Shown here in pieces: positions 51,801-63,142 of a DNA stretch of 64,000 nt (position 1 is its first letter; the number at the start of each line of letters is the position of its first letter). Position numbers and translations under genes: made by a program. The stretch is from Aradus depressus (taxonomy: Eukaryota; Arthropoda; Insecta; Hemiptera; Aradidae): NCBI GenBank assembly GCA_963662175.1, contig OY759225.1:18463601-18527600 (forward strand), in the 5' to 3' direction. Under the pieces are notes generated by a model that was not told the origin of the DNA, ran no database searches, and saw only the letters and a list, made by a program, of their open reading frames with translations.

Positions 51801-52430
51801 TAGAAATTCAATGCAGACATAGCTTAATGGTTATCACATTTAAAAAAGATGGTACCTACCATAAGCACGGACCGACAAGCACTCTTGGGGACAGACAGAC
51901 GTGAACACCCAAGCTAGACCAGCTTTTTCCCCTTCTTCCATGCCAAAGCCTTCTCGATACTTCATAATTAAATAATTCTTAATTATATAATGTGTTTTTT
52001 TGGGGTACCTAATTAATTATATATATATTCTTCAATGTAACCTTGGAGATAGAGGAAATTTAACTTTTATATTATCCAATTCTACAAAAATATATATTGA
52101 GATGATCTTTGCCTCATATAATAGATTGAAGCTATACCCGGCGCAACTCCACCATAAATTGAGATGATCTTTGCCTGGGGGCTTTAAACTTTTATTAATT
52201 ACTATGAAAATGATTTTACTTTTGGGGTTAACATGCGTACTCAGAAGGTGAACTAGGCTATAGAGAATTTAAAGAACAATTTATAAGACAACATACATTT
52301 ATTAACACAATTATTGACATATATTAGTGAGGCGTCCCTCCATAATCGCACATCTGGAATAAAATATCTATAAAACATGAAATAATTTATATAGACTTAA
52401 ATGTTCTGGTAACTCCCGCAACATGAAGGT
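51801..52430. other. unassigned AT-rich stretch
   Basis: A ~25-bp phrase (TTGAGATGATCTTTGCCT) occurs twice, near 52095 and 52155. Nothing else recognised. Confidence 0.4.
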
Positions 52431-53073
52431 GTCTATTGATGATCAGCCAGCCATTCGTCTCGATGTCGGAGAAAAATGTAAAATAAATGATTCCGTTACC
52501 TTGTAAGTCTTCTTTATTCATAACCACACTCAAGCCTGTGGTTTCTCCTCCAGGATCCACAAAGATTGAGGAACTTCCAGTCCCTTCGAAGTAGGCAGCA
52601 GGGATGATCTCCCTCTAGCAGCAAAATGAGAGTCTTCGGTCTCCTACGTCCGCTCAAACAGGAGTCTCCTTCCTCCTACAGCTCAGCCAGGAATGTCCTC
52701 TCCCTCAATAGCTCAACTCTGAATAACTGCCCAGCTCAACAGCTGAACTCGGAATGACTATTTCCTCCGGCCACTCAACAGGAATGACTGTCTCCTCTAG
52801 TAGCTGAATGAGGACTGACTCTTCTCGTAGCTGAACGAGGACCGACTGCCTCCTCTGATAGCTGACTGAAGACTGTCTACCTCAACAGCTCAACGAGCAA
52901 TGTCTGTCTGCCCCGACAGCTCAACTAGCCATGTCCACCTCCTCTGACACTTCAGCGAGGAATCAACTTGAATTTCCATCCCCTCCACTTTATGTATCTT
53001 CTACTAGTGCGCTTCTCGTAGTCGCTCTCATAACTATAATTACCAATCGGTCTGTGATATGCGATATATCACA
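52431..53073 (-). repeat. GC-richer block with degenerate ~36-40 bp repeats, LTR-like features
   Basis: Repeats of the type AGCTCAACGAGGAATGACTG (variable) fill 52640-52960. On the minus strand the block ends with AATAAAGAAGACTTACAAGG and TCTCCGACA, reminiscent of an LTR polyadenylation signal and CA end. I found no matching second LTR, primer-binding site or target duplication, so this stays tentative. Confidence 0.35.
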
Positions 53074-53084
53074 ATATTAGGTCA

Positions 53085-53405
53085 GAGGGCGCCGGTAGCT
53101 CAGTGTTATGCGTGCTTGTCTTCTGAGCTCAAGAACTTGGGTTCGAAACCCGACCGAGGCCCTTAATTTATTTTATCTGGGAGGTAAAATAAACTTAAGC
53201 ACGCCCTCCTTCGGATGGGACTTTAAGCGATGGTCCCGAGCCTGTACGATGTCAGGTACTCGTTAAAAACCCCTGCCCTAGGCAAAATTTAGGACTCCCA
53301 CAGTAGAGTCGGCTCATGTCCACCAGAGTGACGAAAGAGCTGGTAGTCGGCGATATGACCTCGTAGTTAAAGCCCGGGCATGAGTCATAAAACCTAACCT
53401 AACCT
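53085..53405 (+). mobile_element. SINE-1 copy at the mariner border
   Basis: From GAGGGCGCCGGTAGCTCAGT to ATAAAACCTAACCTAACCT. Flanked by ATATTAGGTCA (53074-53084) and ATAATAGGTCA (53406-53416); the duplication includes the first bases of the mariner end, so the SINE landed on the mariner junction. Confidence 0.93.
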
Positions 53406-53614
53406 ATAATAGGTCATCCCATAAGTAATGTCGGTTTCTCATTATTGCCTGTTTGTTTACAAAATTAAAGCCACCTGCCTTTGGATGAGGATTTGTTTAC
53501 CAATAATATTTAAATAGATATTAATAAATAATTAACTTATATTGTTTTGACTGAGGAATATCTATCTTTAGGCCTTCAGTTCACATTTTACCATAGAAGT
53601 GACTAGTGAACATA

Positions 53615-54204
53615 AATAAAAAAATAAAATAGCTTTATTGACATTCTTTTGCCTCTCCTTTTGGAGGTTTTGAGTCTACTGCTCTTCCAACAGAAGAAAT
53701 CAGAAAAGAATTTAACGATTGTTCCTAAATTAAATTAAATTATTTCTTAAGTAAAACTGTTACTTCTTGACTAAAATAAAATAAAAATAAAACAAGATAA
53801 AACAAACCAAAGCAAAAAGTAAAAAAGGGTTATTTCATAAATAATACTGTTACACATTTGTTCCATGTTTCTCTGTTGCTGGCCACTATGCACCATCCAT
53901 CCCCTATTCTCTCCACTATCTCGTCCCTCCACCACAGTCCAGGTCTTCCTTTTCCTCTTCTTCTGTCTCTAGGAATCCACTCCGTGCAGACTTTAGCCCA
54001 TCGTCGAGGATCCATCCTTGTCACATGCCCGGCACATCTCCACTTTATCAAGTGTGCTTCCTTCTGGAGGCTTCTTAGCCTCACCTTCCGTAGAACCTCG
54101 CCCCCAAGTAGCCACATAGGGAACGCGAAGGAGAATAGAAGAAGAACACGAACTGGATATACTAAAGAGAGAGAGGTGGTAGAACATGAAATAGGGAGGC
54201 TAAA
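53615..54204 (-). pseudogene. LINE-G, 5'-truncated, inserted in mariner
   Basis: Flanked by exact 13-bp duplications ACTAGTGAACATA (53602-53614 and 54205-54217). The minus-strand frame (54225-53830) reads LLLFSFAFPMWLLGGEVLRK, LIKWRCAGHVTRMDPRRWAK, RRRGKGRPGLWWRDEIVERI and ends near 53830 after NRETWNKCVTVLF. This is the LINE C-terminal tail domain. The 3' UTR and A-rich end (53615-53640 on the plus strand) face the left duplication, as expected for target-primed insertion. The frame is open, so the copy is fairly young. Confidence 0.9.
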
Positions 54205-54239
54205 ACTAGTGAACATATTCGGCATATTTTGTTATGAAA

Positions 54240-54840
54240 ATTTAACAAAGGCGAAAAAGCGGCTCCCATGCATCGAAAAATTGAGGAAGTTTATGACGAG
54301 GGTCAAATAAGTGAGAGGCAAGTGTAACGATAGTTTGAAAAATTTCGTGGTGGACATTTCGACCTTGTAGACGAGCCTCGATCAGGCCCACCTGTTCAAT
54401 TAGACGAGGCTCTTCTGAGAGCTGCAGTTGAAGAAAATCCAGCTGTAACAGTTGATCCATCAGATCGGAAAAATTTCCAACTTAGGAAAATGTGTACCAC
54501 ATGAGCTTAGCAAGGCAAATCTTAGAGTGATTTACAACAAGTTGGTATTAGTCATACTGTTTACTTTTTTTTAAATTTGCTAATGCCAGACCACATGTTA
54601 AAAAAATCCGTGAAAAATTACTTGCAAGTAAACCGGGAAATTCAACCGCAGCGGCCTTATTCCCCAGATATTGCTCCTTCAGTTTACCATTTGTTCCGGT
54701 CCATGCCGTCAGCCCTTTTCGAGCAGCACTTCAATATTTATGATGATGTTAAAAAATGGCTTGATGAATGGATTGCCTCAAAGGAGCAGGATTTCTTTTT
54801 CCGTGGAATCCATCTTTTGCCTGGCAGATAGGCCAAGGTT
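54240..54840 (+). pseudogene. mariner transposase remnant
   Basis: N-terminal DNA-binding part: MHRKIEEVYDEGQISERQV, then FEKFRGGHFDLVDEPRSGPP and LDEALLRAAVEENPAVTVD (W/F-F-x-K-F-R-x-G-D-F-x-L-x-D-E-P-R-S-G-R-P). After about 54480 the central part with the first two catalytic Asp residues is largely lost. The C-terminal frame (54577-54831) has MLMPDHMLKKSVKNYL, PYSPDIAPSVYHLFRSM (third Asp region, P-Y-S-P-D-L-A-P), NIYDDVKKWLDEWIASKEQD and FRGIHLLPGR. Stops and deletions prevent function; normal length is about 345 residues. Confidence 0.9.
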
Positions 54841-54949
54841 GTAGATTTTGATGGGGCATACTTTGATTAACACAACAAATAACTGTAAATAAACATTTAT
54901 TTTTAACCAAAAAAGTCCTAATTTTTAATTCCCTAACCCAATATAAACA

Positions 54950-56045
54950 ATAATGAGACATTAAAAAAAATCTGTTAAATATAAAGCTTAACTAAGAGAC
55001 AAAATGTATGCATTAAAATAAAGTGTGGGGGACGATCTAAAAGTGTAATTGATGCAAATCTGTATTGATCTAATGGTGTAAAGAGAAAAAAAAAATACTT
55101 CTTATAGGAAAACAAAGGGTTGGGAGATGGGCAAAAAACAGAGCCAATTAAATAAACATGGGCCGGAAGGGTTAATGGAGTGTAAAGGGGTACTGAGTCT
55201 ACGTTATATACAGTTTATGGAACATACTGTGTACTGAGGCACTATTTAGCTCCCGAGTTCATGTACTATTGACACTAAGTGCTATACATGGTTCAACGAG
55301 CGACAACAGTCTGGACTCTAGATAATAATAAAGACTGTATATGGCAAGTTATGTCATCGGTATGTTTATGTTTTGACGTGAAAACGTCTATTCGCTCGTT
55401 AAGCACAGTGATAAACGGTCAAACTTTCTTGTGTTACAAAATACCGTCAGATTTCAATCGATAATAACTACGAGACTAATAATGCGATAACAACGGTTGA
55501 GATTACAATGGATAGAGCAGGTCTGTACGTGTTTGTTGTGCAGTGTTTTTTTTTGCCTGTGACGTTATCGGGCTAATGTGGGAGCCGGCGGATGATTGTT
55601 GCGAATTAGCGTTGTGTAAAATTAGAAATTAGTGTAGCTTAATAACGCGTTTAGATAGGATGTTGATTCGGGTGCCATTGTAAAGAGCTTGAGGAGCACT
55701 ACTAGGACTCAAAGTGAAACAATAAAAATATTCCCCGAAATATATGTAAAAATCAGTATTAAATTGAAAATTGAAAAACAATTAAAGATGTCTCATATGA
55801 ATCGTAAATATGCGCGGAATTATAGAAAACGCAAATCAGAGGAAAGCTCGCATCAAAAGGAATTTAAAACCCAAAAAGGCTAGTGCCGAGCAAATGAAAA
55901 ATGATTTTATTCCGACGTTTTCACGGAACCTTGACTACGCCTTAATGTTTTTCTTTTTCGATCCCATGTTTCATCCAGAACGAATTAATCAATTGTTTTT
56001 TCACACACTCCCTCTAAAACCCGACTTCCAGATTCCAAAAATAAA
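54950..56045. other. unassigned stretch with small basic frames
   Basis: Frames 55689-55883 and 55810-56076 (KKASAEQMKNDFIPTFSRNL) overlap in different phases; a frameshifted single frame is possible but I recognise no family. The region 55360-55550 is less AT-rich (ACGGTCAAACTTTCTTGTG, GATTACAATGGATAGAGC) and could be part of a DNA transposon, unproven. Confidence 0.3.
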
Positions 56046-56049
56046 AAAT

Positions 56050-56640
56050 AAAAAATGTCTGTCTGTGTGTCTTTAAACACGATAACTCCTAGTAAAATGA
56101 ATGTATCGACACGAAATTTTATATATGTGTATCCAGAGCCATTTAATGACATCTATTGATTTTGAGCCTAATCCAACAAAGGGGAGAAGAGATTAGGGAG
56201 AAGGCTTAGCATAAAACGCTAATAACTGCCATTGTAATGAATGGATCGTCACGAAATTTCATAAGTAAATTCAAAATTCCATAAGGACAATAACTATTCA
56301 TTTTCATATTTTCAAGGTCTCGTTCTTATGAGGTTTTGGATATACATACGAAATTTCGTGCCGATAAATTCATTTTATTGGGTGTTATCGTGTTCAAAGG
56401 AAGGTAACCTGTCAAATTTTAGTGGAGTCGGCTGAAGGGGAGGGGGCTCAACTAAATTCGACACAAAATTTACTATAATTATTTGAGAGCCCCCATGTTA
56501 ACTGTTGGATATTATCGCAAACGGTCGACGGGATTTGGAGGGAGAACGAAAAATTATTTGATTAATTCGTTATGGGGAAGTACATTGGCGATGATTCACC
56601 GACAACTTTTTTGTTGACATTTTTGCATATTTTAAAGTCT
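56050..56640. repeat. family Y copy (longest)
   Basis: CTGTCTGTGTGTCTTTAAAC, ACGATAACTCCTAGTAAAAT, GGATCGTCACGAAATTTCAT, TATTATCGCAAACGGTCGAC and GGCGATGATTCACCGACAAC. Several internal segments are approximate repeats of each other. Non-coding; class unknown. Confidence 0.65.
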
Positions 56641-56758
56641 GTATAATTAATTCACACTGACCTTAACGTACCTTTTCTCACCGAAGACTCTAAGACGCCG
56701 TGCCCTCCATTCTGCCATATTTCCCCAACGACGGCTTAAGCGTCAATGGCCTAGAGAC

Positions 56759-56804
<46 letters not shown>

Positions 56805-57067
56805 CGGGTGTACCGGCACCTGAAGAAGGCACCTTCCGCCAGGAGGCGACGAATCGACCGAACTCTGGGTTCCTAGAGACATCCTTACCAGCAGCAGTGA
56901 CAGTGACAGTGATTAGTTACAAACGAGAGAAAAACAGTGACTAGGGAGTGTCACCACTGGGTAATTTCTCTCCTCTAGACATTTTGACATTCCCATTTTC
57001 TCTCTATTAGCACATTTGCTTTTTGTATTTATTTTTATACAGTTGTAAATATCTACATATTTGTAAA
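56641..57067 (+). pseudogene. LINE-A 3' end with two later insertions
   Basis: Encodes CHSAIFPQRRLKRQWPRDIL-type C-terminus (RRLKRQWPRDI), then after the retro-insert resumes with CAGCAGTGACAGTGACAGTG and the trailer GGGAGTGTCACCACTGGGTA. Its A-rich tail is split by the pogo-like element and continues at 57891. Confidence 0.82.
56765..56871 (-). mobile_element. short retro-inserted RNA with poly-A, 15-bp target duplication
   Basis: Flanked by CCTAGAGACATCCTT (56750-56764 and 56872-56886, exact). A T run of about 40 (poly-A on the minus strand) is followed by a 67-nt body containing GGTGTACCGGCACCTGAAGA and GCCAGGAGGCGACGAATCG. The body is GC-rich and hairpin-prone (GGCACC/GGTGCC, CCTCCTGGCGG). 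Source unknown: a small RNA or the last bases of an unidentified LINE/SINE. Confidence 0.85.
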
Positions 57068-57069
57068 TA

Positions 57070-57888
57070 CAGTAGACTCTCCCTTATCCGACGTTCTGTT
57101 AACCGGCGCGCTCCCTTATCCGTCGCTCGCAAAATAATATTAAATTTGTTAAACAGAAATTAACATTCAATTATTGGATTATCAATTATATGAGCCACGT
57201 ATATTTACGAGCACATTATAATTCTGTAACTCACGAATCTTTAATGTAATTTTATTGTACATTGTATTTATAATGAAGGAAACGTTAATACAATATTTCA
57301 TTACTTCACTAACATCCTATAAATAAGTATAAATAATAAATATATAGTTGAAAATCAAACATTTATAAAAAATGTTTCCTAGAATAGAAAAACAAAGGTA
57401 CCGTCCCGTCCATGGCACAACAATATCGTCTTATCGGGAAATGAACACTTAACTAGTAAAGTCAAAGTTTAATTTTTTTCTTCAGAAACCCTCTCCTCCT
57501 ATTTATTTTTCCTTTACACCTGTTCTATTTTTCTCAGTTTTCATTTGATTCTCATAGTGAAAAAATCGTTGGATCGTTTTTTTTCATTAGTGAAAATGTT
57601 TAAAATTTTATTTTACTCACGTACGACGTTTTTGTTTAGGTTGTTTACGGAAGTTTTGTATGGGCGGTGCAGGATAGTGAACAGTCTTTTTTTTAAATCA
57701 TCAAGTATGTACATATTTGTCAATTTAATAAATGTCATCAACAATATACATACGTGTTTTATTTCTTACCTCACGTAAAAAGACTTTTTTTTATGCTTTA
57801 ATTGATATATTTTTTCTCATTAATTGATGATTACCTTTATCCCGCGTCACGTCGGTCCCGGCAATGCCGGATAAGCGAGAGTCTACTG
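57070..57888. mobile_element. pogo/Tigger-like MITE 2
   Basis: CAGTAGACTCTCCCTTATCC at the left and GGATAAGCGAGAGTCTACTG at the right, each bordered by TA, 819 bp. Inserted in the LINE-A tail. The 77-codon frame at 57545-57778 has no transposase motif, so it is non-autonomous. Confidence 0.93.
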
Positions 57889-57919
57889 TAAATAAATTAA
57901 AAAAAAAAAAATAATAATT

Positions 57920-58200
57920 CGTCCTGTAGAAGTATATTGCCGGTGATTCACCGACGCCATTTTTTTTTTTTTTTCATTTTTGAAATCAGGAGGTCGGAAA
58001 ACAGGAAATTCCATTGAAAGCTCAACGTCGATAACCCCTTTGAGTTACGTTACTCTGAGGCTGATTACATGCGATATACGAACACAGAATAAAATGTTTA
58101 TTCTCCACATTTCGATTGCTTTGAATGTAAAAAGGTTTCTCTCTGGTTTTGTCCAACCTCATTTAATTAAATACTTCTGCTTGAGAAGGTATTAACGTAA
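57920..58200. repeat. family Y-related segment
   Basis: TATTGCCGGTGATTCACCGA, AGGAAATTCCATTGAAAGCT and CAACGTCGATAACC correspond to family Y text at 35.0, 43.0 and 61.9 kb. Confidence 0.5.
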
Positions 58201-58369
58201 CGTGGGGGGGGGGGCATATATGTGTTTAATAGGACTTGTTACCGGTTGAATAACTCCTGAAGCCCTTCTGTATCCTGTATCTGTATCTGTGCTTTATCCT
58301 GTATCTTTGATACACTTTTAGTAAAGGTTGCTTCTCCATCCACTACATAAACATGAGACTACTTCACTC

Positions 58370-58705
58370 CGAGACCTAAGTACATTTTACAAGAAACCGA
58401 TTATGTATAAACGCATAAGGACCTAATCAAAAACCTTTTCAACTAATTGTGTAGAGAGAACTTTAATACAAATTTTATAAAAAATACAATTTTTTGTGGG
58501 TCGCCCAGTTTTCAAGATAGACCCGAAAACCGTCTTGAAATGTAGTTTTGAAAAACATATTTTTAGACTTTTCCATGTTTTGCCCTCCAATGGTTAGTAA
58601 TATCGAAAAATTGATTCTTACCAAAAATGTTCCTTATAAAATTTCCAATCGCCTGTAAGCCCTCAAATTTCATATACGACTAAAGTTATAGCGTCTCAAA
58701 CAATG
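58370..58705 (+). repeat. family X copy
   Basis: CTCCGAGACCTAAGTACATT, CGCCCAGTTTTCAAGATAGA, ACCGTCTTGAAATGTAGTTT, AATATCGAAAAATTGATTCT and TTATAGCGTCTCAAACAATG. Confidence 0.72.
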
Positions 58706-59420
58706 AAAAATAAATTAAATAAAGAGAAATGTGTACAGTTTACATTCACACTTCGCCATCAAACGTGCCCTCCCGTCACCATCAACAACGTTCTAATTCC
58801 TTCCTCTAATCAGGTGCGTTACCTCGGGTTCTACTTAGACAGCCGATTGACGTGGAACCCACACACACGACTTAAACGACATGAGTTGAATCGACATTAC
58901 GGACTACTACGTAGACTACTTGGACCAAAATCAAAACCTTCTACTGCCAACAAACTGACCATTTACAAGACTATAATACGCCCAATATGGATATATGGCC
59001 TCGAACTATGGGGCCAAACAATCCAATATAAACCGCATCCAAGCTTTCCAGTCCAAAGTCCTTCGTCGAATTGTAAATGCTCCCTTCTACGTCACCAATA
59101 AATTACTCCATGAAGACCTAAACATCCCAACCGTCCAAGAACTCGTCCAATCCCGATTCTTAAATTTGCACAATAAACTTTCATCTCATTCTAACCCATT
59201 TGCACAAGTCCTATCCTCTCAATCCCAACCTGACAATCCTCCACGCCGTCTGAATAGGAGGTGGCCTCGAGATCTTCTAGGTGAAATCTAAACATTTACT
59301 AGTTTCTAGGGAGTGTCAGAGTTGGCTGACCTCTCCCATCATGTGGCATAGACACTCTTCATACAGTTATTAAATGTAGGTATATAGATTGCAAATAATT
59401 AAAAAAATTTAAAAAAATTG
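58703..59420 (+). pseudogene. LINE-E copy 2: RT C-terminal domain, frameshifted
   Basis: Frame 58703-59013 encodes VQFTFTLRHQTCPPVTINNV, QVRYLGFYLDSRLTWNPHTR and TIIRPIWIYGLELWG. A 5-bp deletion relative to copy 1 (TACAG after CTATGGGG, at about 59011) shifts the frame. The protein then continues in the next phase with NINRIQAFQSKVLRRIVNAP, NKLLHEDLNIPTVQELVQSR and RRLNRRWPRDLLGEI, stop at 59289. It reaches about 45 codons further upstream than copy 1. The 3' UTR shares GGGAGTGTCAG and TCTCCCATCATGTGGCATAG; the tail is A-rich. Confidence 0.9.
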
Positions 59421-59431
59421 TAGGAAATTTT

Positions 59432-59732
59432 CAAAGGTTAGGTTTTATGACTCATGCCCGGGCTTTAACGGGGTCATATCACCTGCTACCAGAGCGCTCT
59501 TTCGTCACTCTGGTGGACATGAGCCCGACTCTACTGTGGGAGTCCTAAATTTTGCCAACCCTAAATTTTTTATTCACCTAGGGTAGGGGTCTTTAACGAG
59601 TACCTGACATCGTATAGGCTTGGGATCATCGCTTAACGTCCCATCCGAAGGACGGCGTGCTTAAGTTTATTTTACCTCCCAGATAAAATAAACTAAAGGC
59701 CTCGGTCGCGTTTCGAACCCACGTTCTTGTAA
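59432..59732 (-). mobile_element. SINE-1 copy, 5'-truncated
   Basis: GGTTAGGTTTTATGACTCAT to GTTTCGAACCCACGTTCTTG; the A-box end of the head is lost. A possible short flank duplication is AAATTTTCAAA (59423-59431 region and 59731-59742). Confidence 0.9.
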
Positions 59733-59929
59733 ATTTTCAAAATAATGTTTAAATTGTATCGCGTAGCAACGAATTATAATTTTTTTTTTTTGGTAATTTT
59801 TATGAAAAATTAATAAAAAAAATTAAATATACATGATGTGTAATTTAATATTATATTTAAATTCAAAACCCAATATGGATGACACCTAGCCAATTAGGTT
59901 GAAAAGGTCGTGGGTCGGGACACCAGAGA

Positions 59930-60492
59930 ACAGAGCTTCGACCAAATACTCAAATAACTGGCAATGTAATGAATGTATCGATACAAAATTTAGTTTGAGA
60001 GTACAGGAGCTTCTAAGTCAAATATTGAGTTAACACAAACAATCGATTTGTTTTGGGAGAGCTGAAAGGTAATTGATTAATTTCTGATTCACCGGTGACT
60101 TTTTTCACTCTAATTTCCCAATCGTCACACTTGTTTCAATAATGGTACTCTAGATAGGGGCAGATGTAGTTAACTCGCTTTGTTGTTGTTTTGTTCTTGT
60201 TGACTGTTTACAGAAATCCTAATTCAAACGTTACAAAAAACACAAAGGAGGCTTTGTGCATTTTTTTTTTTTTTTACTTCACCAGCTATATGAAGTATAG
60301 GGAAAGTTATGTATTCGGTGTAAAGAGTCGGTGAATCACCGGCTATGTACTTCGCCAGCACGAATTAATAAATTGCGTTTTCGCATTCGCCCCAAAACCA
60401 ATCGACCGTTTGGGGTAAAACTCAAAATTTGATTTGCATAGTAGTTTCTGAATCCTCATACTATATTTTGTGTCGATGCAATCATTATTATA
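59930..60492. repeat. family Y segment, left of pogo-like element 3
   Basis: ATGAATGTATCGATACAAAA, GAATCACCGGCTATGTACTT and CAATCGACCGTTTGGGG. It resumes at 61191 after the inserted element. Confidence 0.6.
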
Positions 60493-61190
60493 TGGAGTGG
60501 AATCCCGATATTTCGTATCCCGATTATTCGTATTTCTGGCTAATTCGTACAAATTTGCCGGTCCCCAGAGAAAATCTCGATAAGTGGTATAAAAACAATG
60601 CATTTCGGACCCTTCGGTAATTCGTATTATTTTTATGCTCGAGGTCACTTAAAACGTCTTATAATTCGTATTTCCAGCTTAAAAACCTCGTTAATTTGTA
60701 CTGTTTTCAAGAAGGGGAGAGAGGACAGTGAGAGACGAGAGAGCAGAATGAGTGCGAGATAAATGTTTTCTAGGAAATCACGTAATTCCTACAGAACCAA
60801 AGGGGAGAGCGAGTGAGAGAGACAAGTTTCTATGAAATCTCATGTAATTCGTACTCTTTTCACTCAAAGGAAATGAGGAGAGGAGAGGGGGAAAGTTTTA
60901 GCAATTTTATTGATCTTGTCTAACATTTTTTCCAACAAATGTTTGATTGGTGTTTATTTAATCTAGAACATACGTACATATTTTTTATTGCAAGTATTGT
61001 TTATTGTATAGTTTAGTATAAAGCAGTGTTTATTGCATAGTATTTATTCTTACCACATTGTACATACTTCTTAATACATACATATTTGCATTAATAGGTC
61101 TTTTAATTTTTTATATTTTGTACTCCCGATAATTCGTACCAAACCGTACGAATTATTCCCTTGACCATACGAATTATCGGGATTCTACTG
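60493..61190. mobile_element. pogo/Tigger-like MITE 3
   Basis: Right end TACGAATTATCGGGATTCTACTG-type terminus bordered by TA; left end TGGAGTGGAATCCCGATATT is a mutated version bordered by TA at 60491-60492. About 698 bp, interior rich in TAATTCGTA motifs that echo the terminus. No transposase. Confidence 0.85.
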
Positions 61191-61256
61191 TATTCAGTTA
61201 TTCGGATTTTTGAGTTAAGCCCCTCTGATTTCCCCCTTCCTCTTCGGCAGATTCTT
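61191..61256. repeat. family Y segment, right of pogo-like element 3
   Basis: TTCAGTTATTCGGATTTTTG and CTCTGATTTCCCCC continue the family Y sequence interrupted at 60492. Confidence 0.55.
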
Positions 61257-61257
61257 T

Positions 61258-61640
61258 TTTTTTTTTTTTTTACAAATAGCTATTTACAACTGTATACAAA
61301 TAAATACAACAAGCAAATGTTGCTAATAAAGAGATAATGGCAATGTCAAAATGTCATGAGGGGAGAAATCACCCAGTGGTGACACTCCCTAGTTACTGTT
61401 TTTCTCTCGTTTATAGCTAATCACTGTCACTGTCATGCTTCTGCTCAGGAGGTCTCTAGGCCATTGACGCTTAAGCCGTCGTTGGGGAAGTATGGCAGAA
61501 TGGAGGGCACGGACTTGAGGATTATTGTGGGAACTAAGAAGGGAAAATAATTTTTTATATTTGGATTTAGCGACTTCGGTGACAAAAGGTACGTTAAGGT
61601 CAGTGTAAAGAGTTTTGTTGGAGACGTAGTAAGAAGCACA
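61258..61640 (-). pseudogene. LINE-A 3' end
   Basis: T run (complement of poly-A), then the reversed trailer AATCACCCAGTGGTGACACT, GGTCTCTAGGCCATTGACGC and ACGTTAAGGTCAGTGTAAAG. The minus strand encodes the RRLKRQWPRDLL end. It matches 56641-57067 without the insertions found there. Confidence 0.85.
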
Positions 61641-62045
61641 GATTCAGCTGAAAATTCATAGACGATATCTTTTTATGGTCTTGAATATACGTACCAAATT
61701 TCGTTTCAATACTTTTTTACAACAGCAATTGGAGTTTTTATGTTGTCTCCCCCATAATCCCTTTTTTTCTATGGCCGATTTCACTGAAAATAAATTGGTG
61801 ACGTCCTTAATGAATTCTAGATACAATTATACAATTTCATGTATATACGTTCATTTCTATTGGGAGTTATATTGTTCATGGATACATTTTTGAAAACAGG
61901 AAATTGGAAAACATGGAATTTTGTTGAAAACTTTGTATCGAATTTCTGAGCGATTACATAACATCCCCAGAGTGAATTAATCAATTAACTTTTCGCTCCT
62001 CCTCCAAAACAACTCAAATGTTTGGCCATAGCATTGAAGATGAAG
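61641..62045. repeat. family Y segment
   Basis: AATATACGTACCAAATTTCG, CATGTATATACGTTCATTTC and ATCAATTAACTTTTCGCTCC. The short open frames are without motif. Confidence 0.5.
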
Positions 62046-62420
62046 CTCAGACACTTAATTGACATAATTAATCATCACTGATATGTCTATTAGTATGTTT
62101 GAATGTCAGTATATGTCAACTAACTTGCTCCAATGTCAACATTCCAACTAATGTGTTAGAATAGTCAACATTGACTCAACTATCAGACCTTTAGCATACT
62201 AAATGATGAGCTCCTAGTGAGAATTTTTACGCCTTCTAATCAAATTATTCCTATTTAATGTATATTTTTCTCGTTGTTCAAAAAATAAAAATAACCATTG
62301 AATAAAAATCGTTAATCAACAAATATCCTATAATTTCTATTATAATTACTTTTGTTCAATATTTTATTCTTATCATTATTTTTTTATTATAAATAAAAAT
62401 ATTATATATAAAATATAGTT
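62046..62420. other. unassigned AT-rich stretch
   Basis: Several ATGTCAAC phrases between 62100 and 62180; no assignment. Confidence 0.4.
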
Positions 62421-62423
62421 ATA

Positions 62424-62766
62424 GGTTAGGTTAGGTTTTATGACTCATGCCCGGGCTTTAACTACGAGGTCATAACTCCTACTATCAGAGGGCTCTTTCG
62501 TCGTTCTGGTGGACATGAGCCCGATTCTTCTGTGGGAGTCCTAAATTTTGCCTACCCTAAATTTTTATTCACCTAGGGCAGGGGTCTTTAACGAGTATCT
62601 GACATCGTACAGGCTTGGGACTATCGCTTAACGTCCCAACCGAAGGATGGCATGCTTAAATTTATTTTACCTCCTAGATAAAATAAACTAAGGGCCTCGG
62701 TCGTGGTTTCAAACCCACGTTCTTGAGCTCAGAAGGCAAGCACGCATACCACTGAGCTACCGGCTC
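62424..62766 (-). mobile_element. SINE-1 copy, near full length
   Basis: From GGTTAGGTTAGGTTTTATGA to CACTGAGCTACCGGC. Three telomere-like units in the tail. Confidence 0.93.
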
Positions 62767-62986
62767 AATAAACTGAAAAAATAGTTTTTTTTTTAAATGG
62801 ATTGCTTGCAAGTTACCAATAGGGACTTCAAATTTCCCATGCGTCTCATTCCTAAATCAGTAATCAGCTGTTACATAAATGTACATGTACAAAACAAGTC
62901 ATATTACATTTATTTAAATATATATGAATTCCATCATTTCATTTCCTCGCTCAAAATCGTCATTTTCGTTATACTTTATACTCTTA

Positions 62987-63142
62987 AAGCTGATTTTACA
63001 TGCGCAGTAAAAATGCAAAGCATAGCAGCAGCAAATGCATGCTATTGGATGTGAGTCATTTAATTCTAAAAGTACAGAAACCACAGCGTGCATTTGCTGC
63101 TGCTGCGCTTTGCATTTTTGCTGCTCATGTAAAGTCAACTTC
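62987..63142. mobile_element. small MITE with inverted repeats
   Basis: AAGCTGATTTTACATGCGCA and AAAAATGCAAAGCATAGCAG on the left are mirrored by GCGCTTTGCATTTTTGCTGC and CATGTAAAGTCAACTT on the right. Arms of about 50 bp around a short centre. The three overlapping open frames are products of the symmetry. Confidence 0.75.

Larger units (their letters stand above)
53410..54945 (+). mobile_element. mariner element, dead, carrying a nested LINE-G
   Basis: Left end GGTCATCCCATAAGTAATGT next to TA is a mariner-type terminus. The right end near 54940 (AAAAGTCCTAATTTTTAATT) is degraded. Transposase pieces are on both sides of a LINE-G insertion. Precise right boundary uncertain. Confidence 0.8.

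Noticed and set aside
52431..53073. Solo LTR of a BEL/Pao or Gypsy element
   Set aside because: AATAAA and a CA end are suggestive, but no second LTR, primer-binding site or flanking duplication was found; kept only as a tentative repeat.
53858..54310. Plus-strand frame of 150 codons
   Set aside because: Antisense to the well-supported LINE-G C-terminus on the minus strand.
57545..57778. Possible transposase in pogo-like element 2
   Set aside because: No DDE/D or CENP-B-type HTH motif; low-complexity Phe/Ile/Asn-rich frame in AT-rich DNA.
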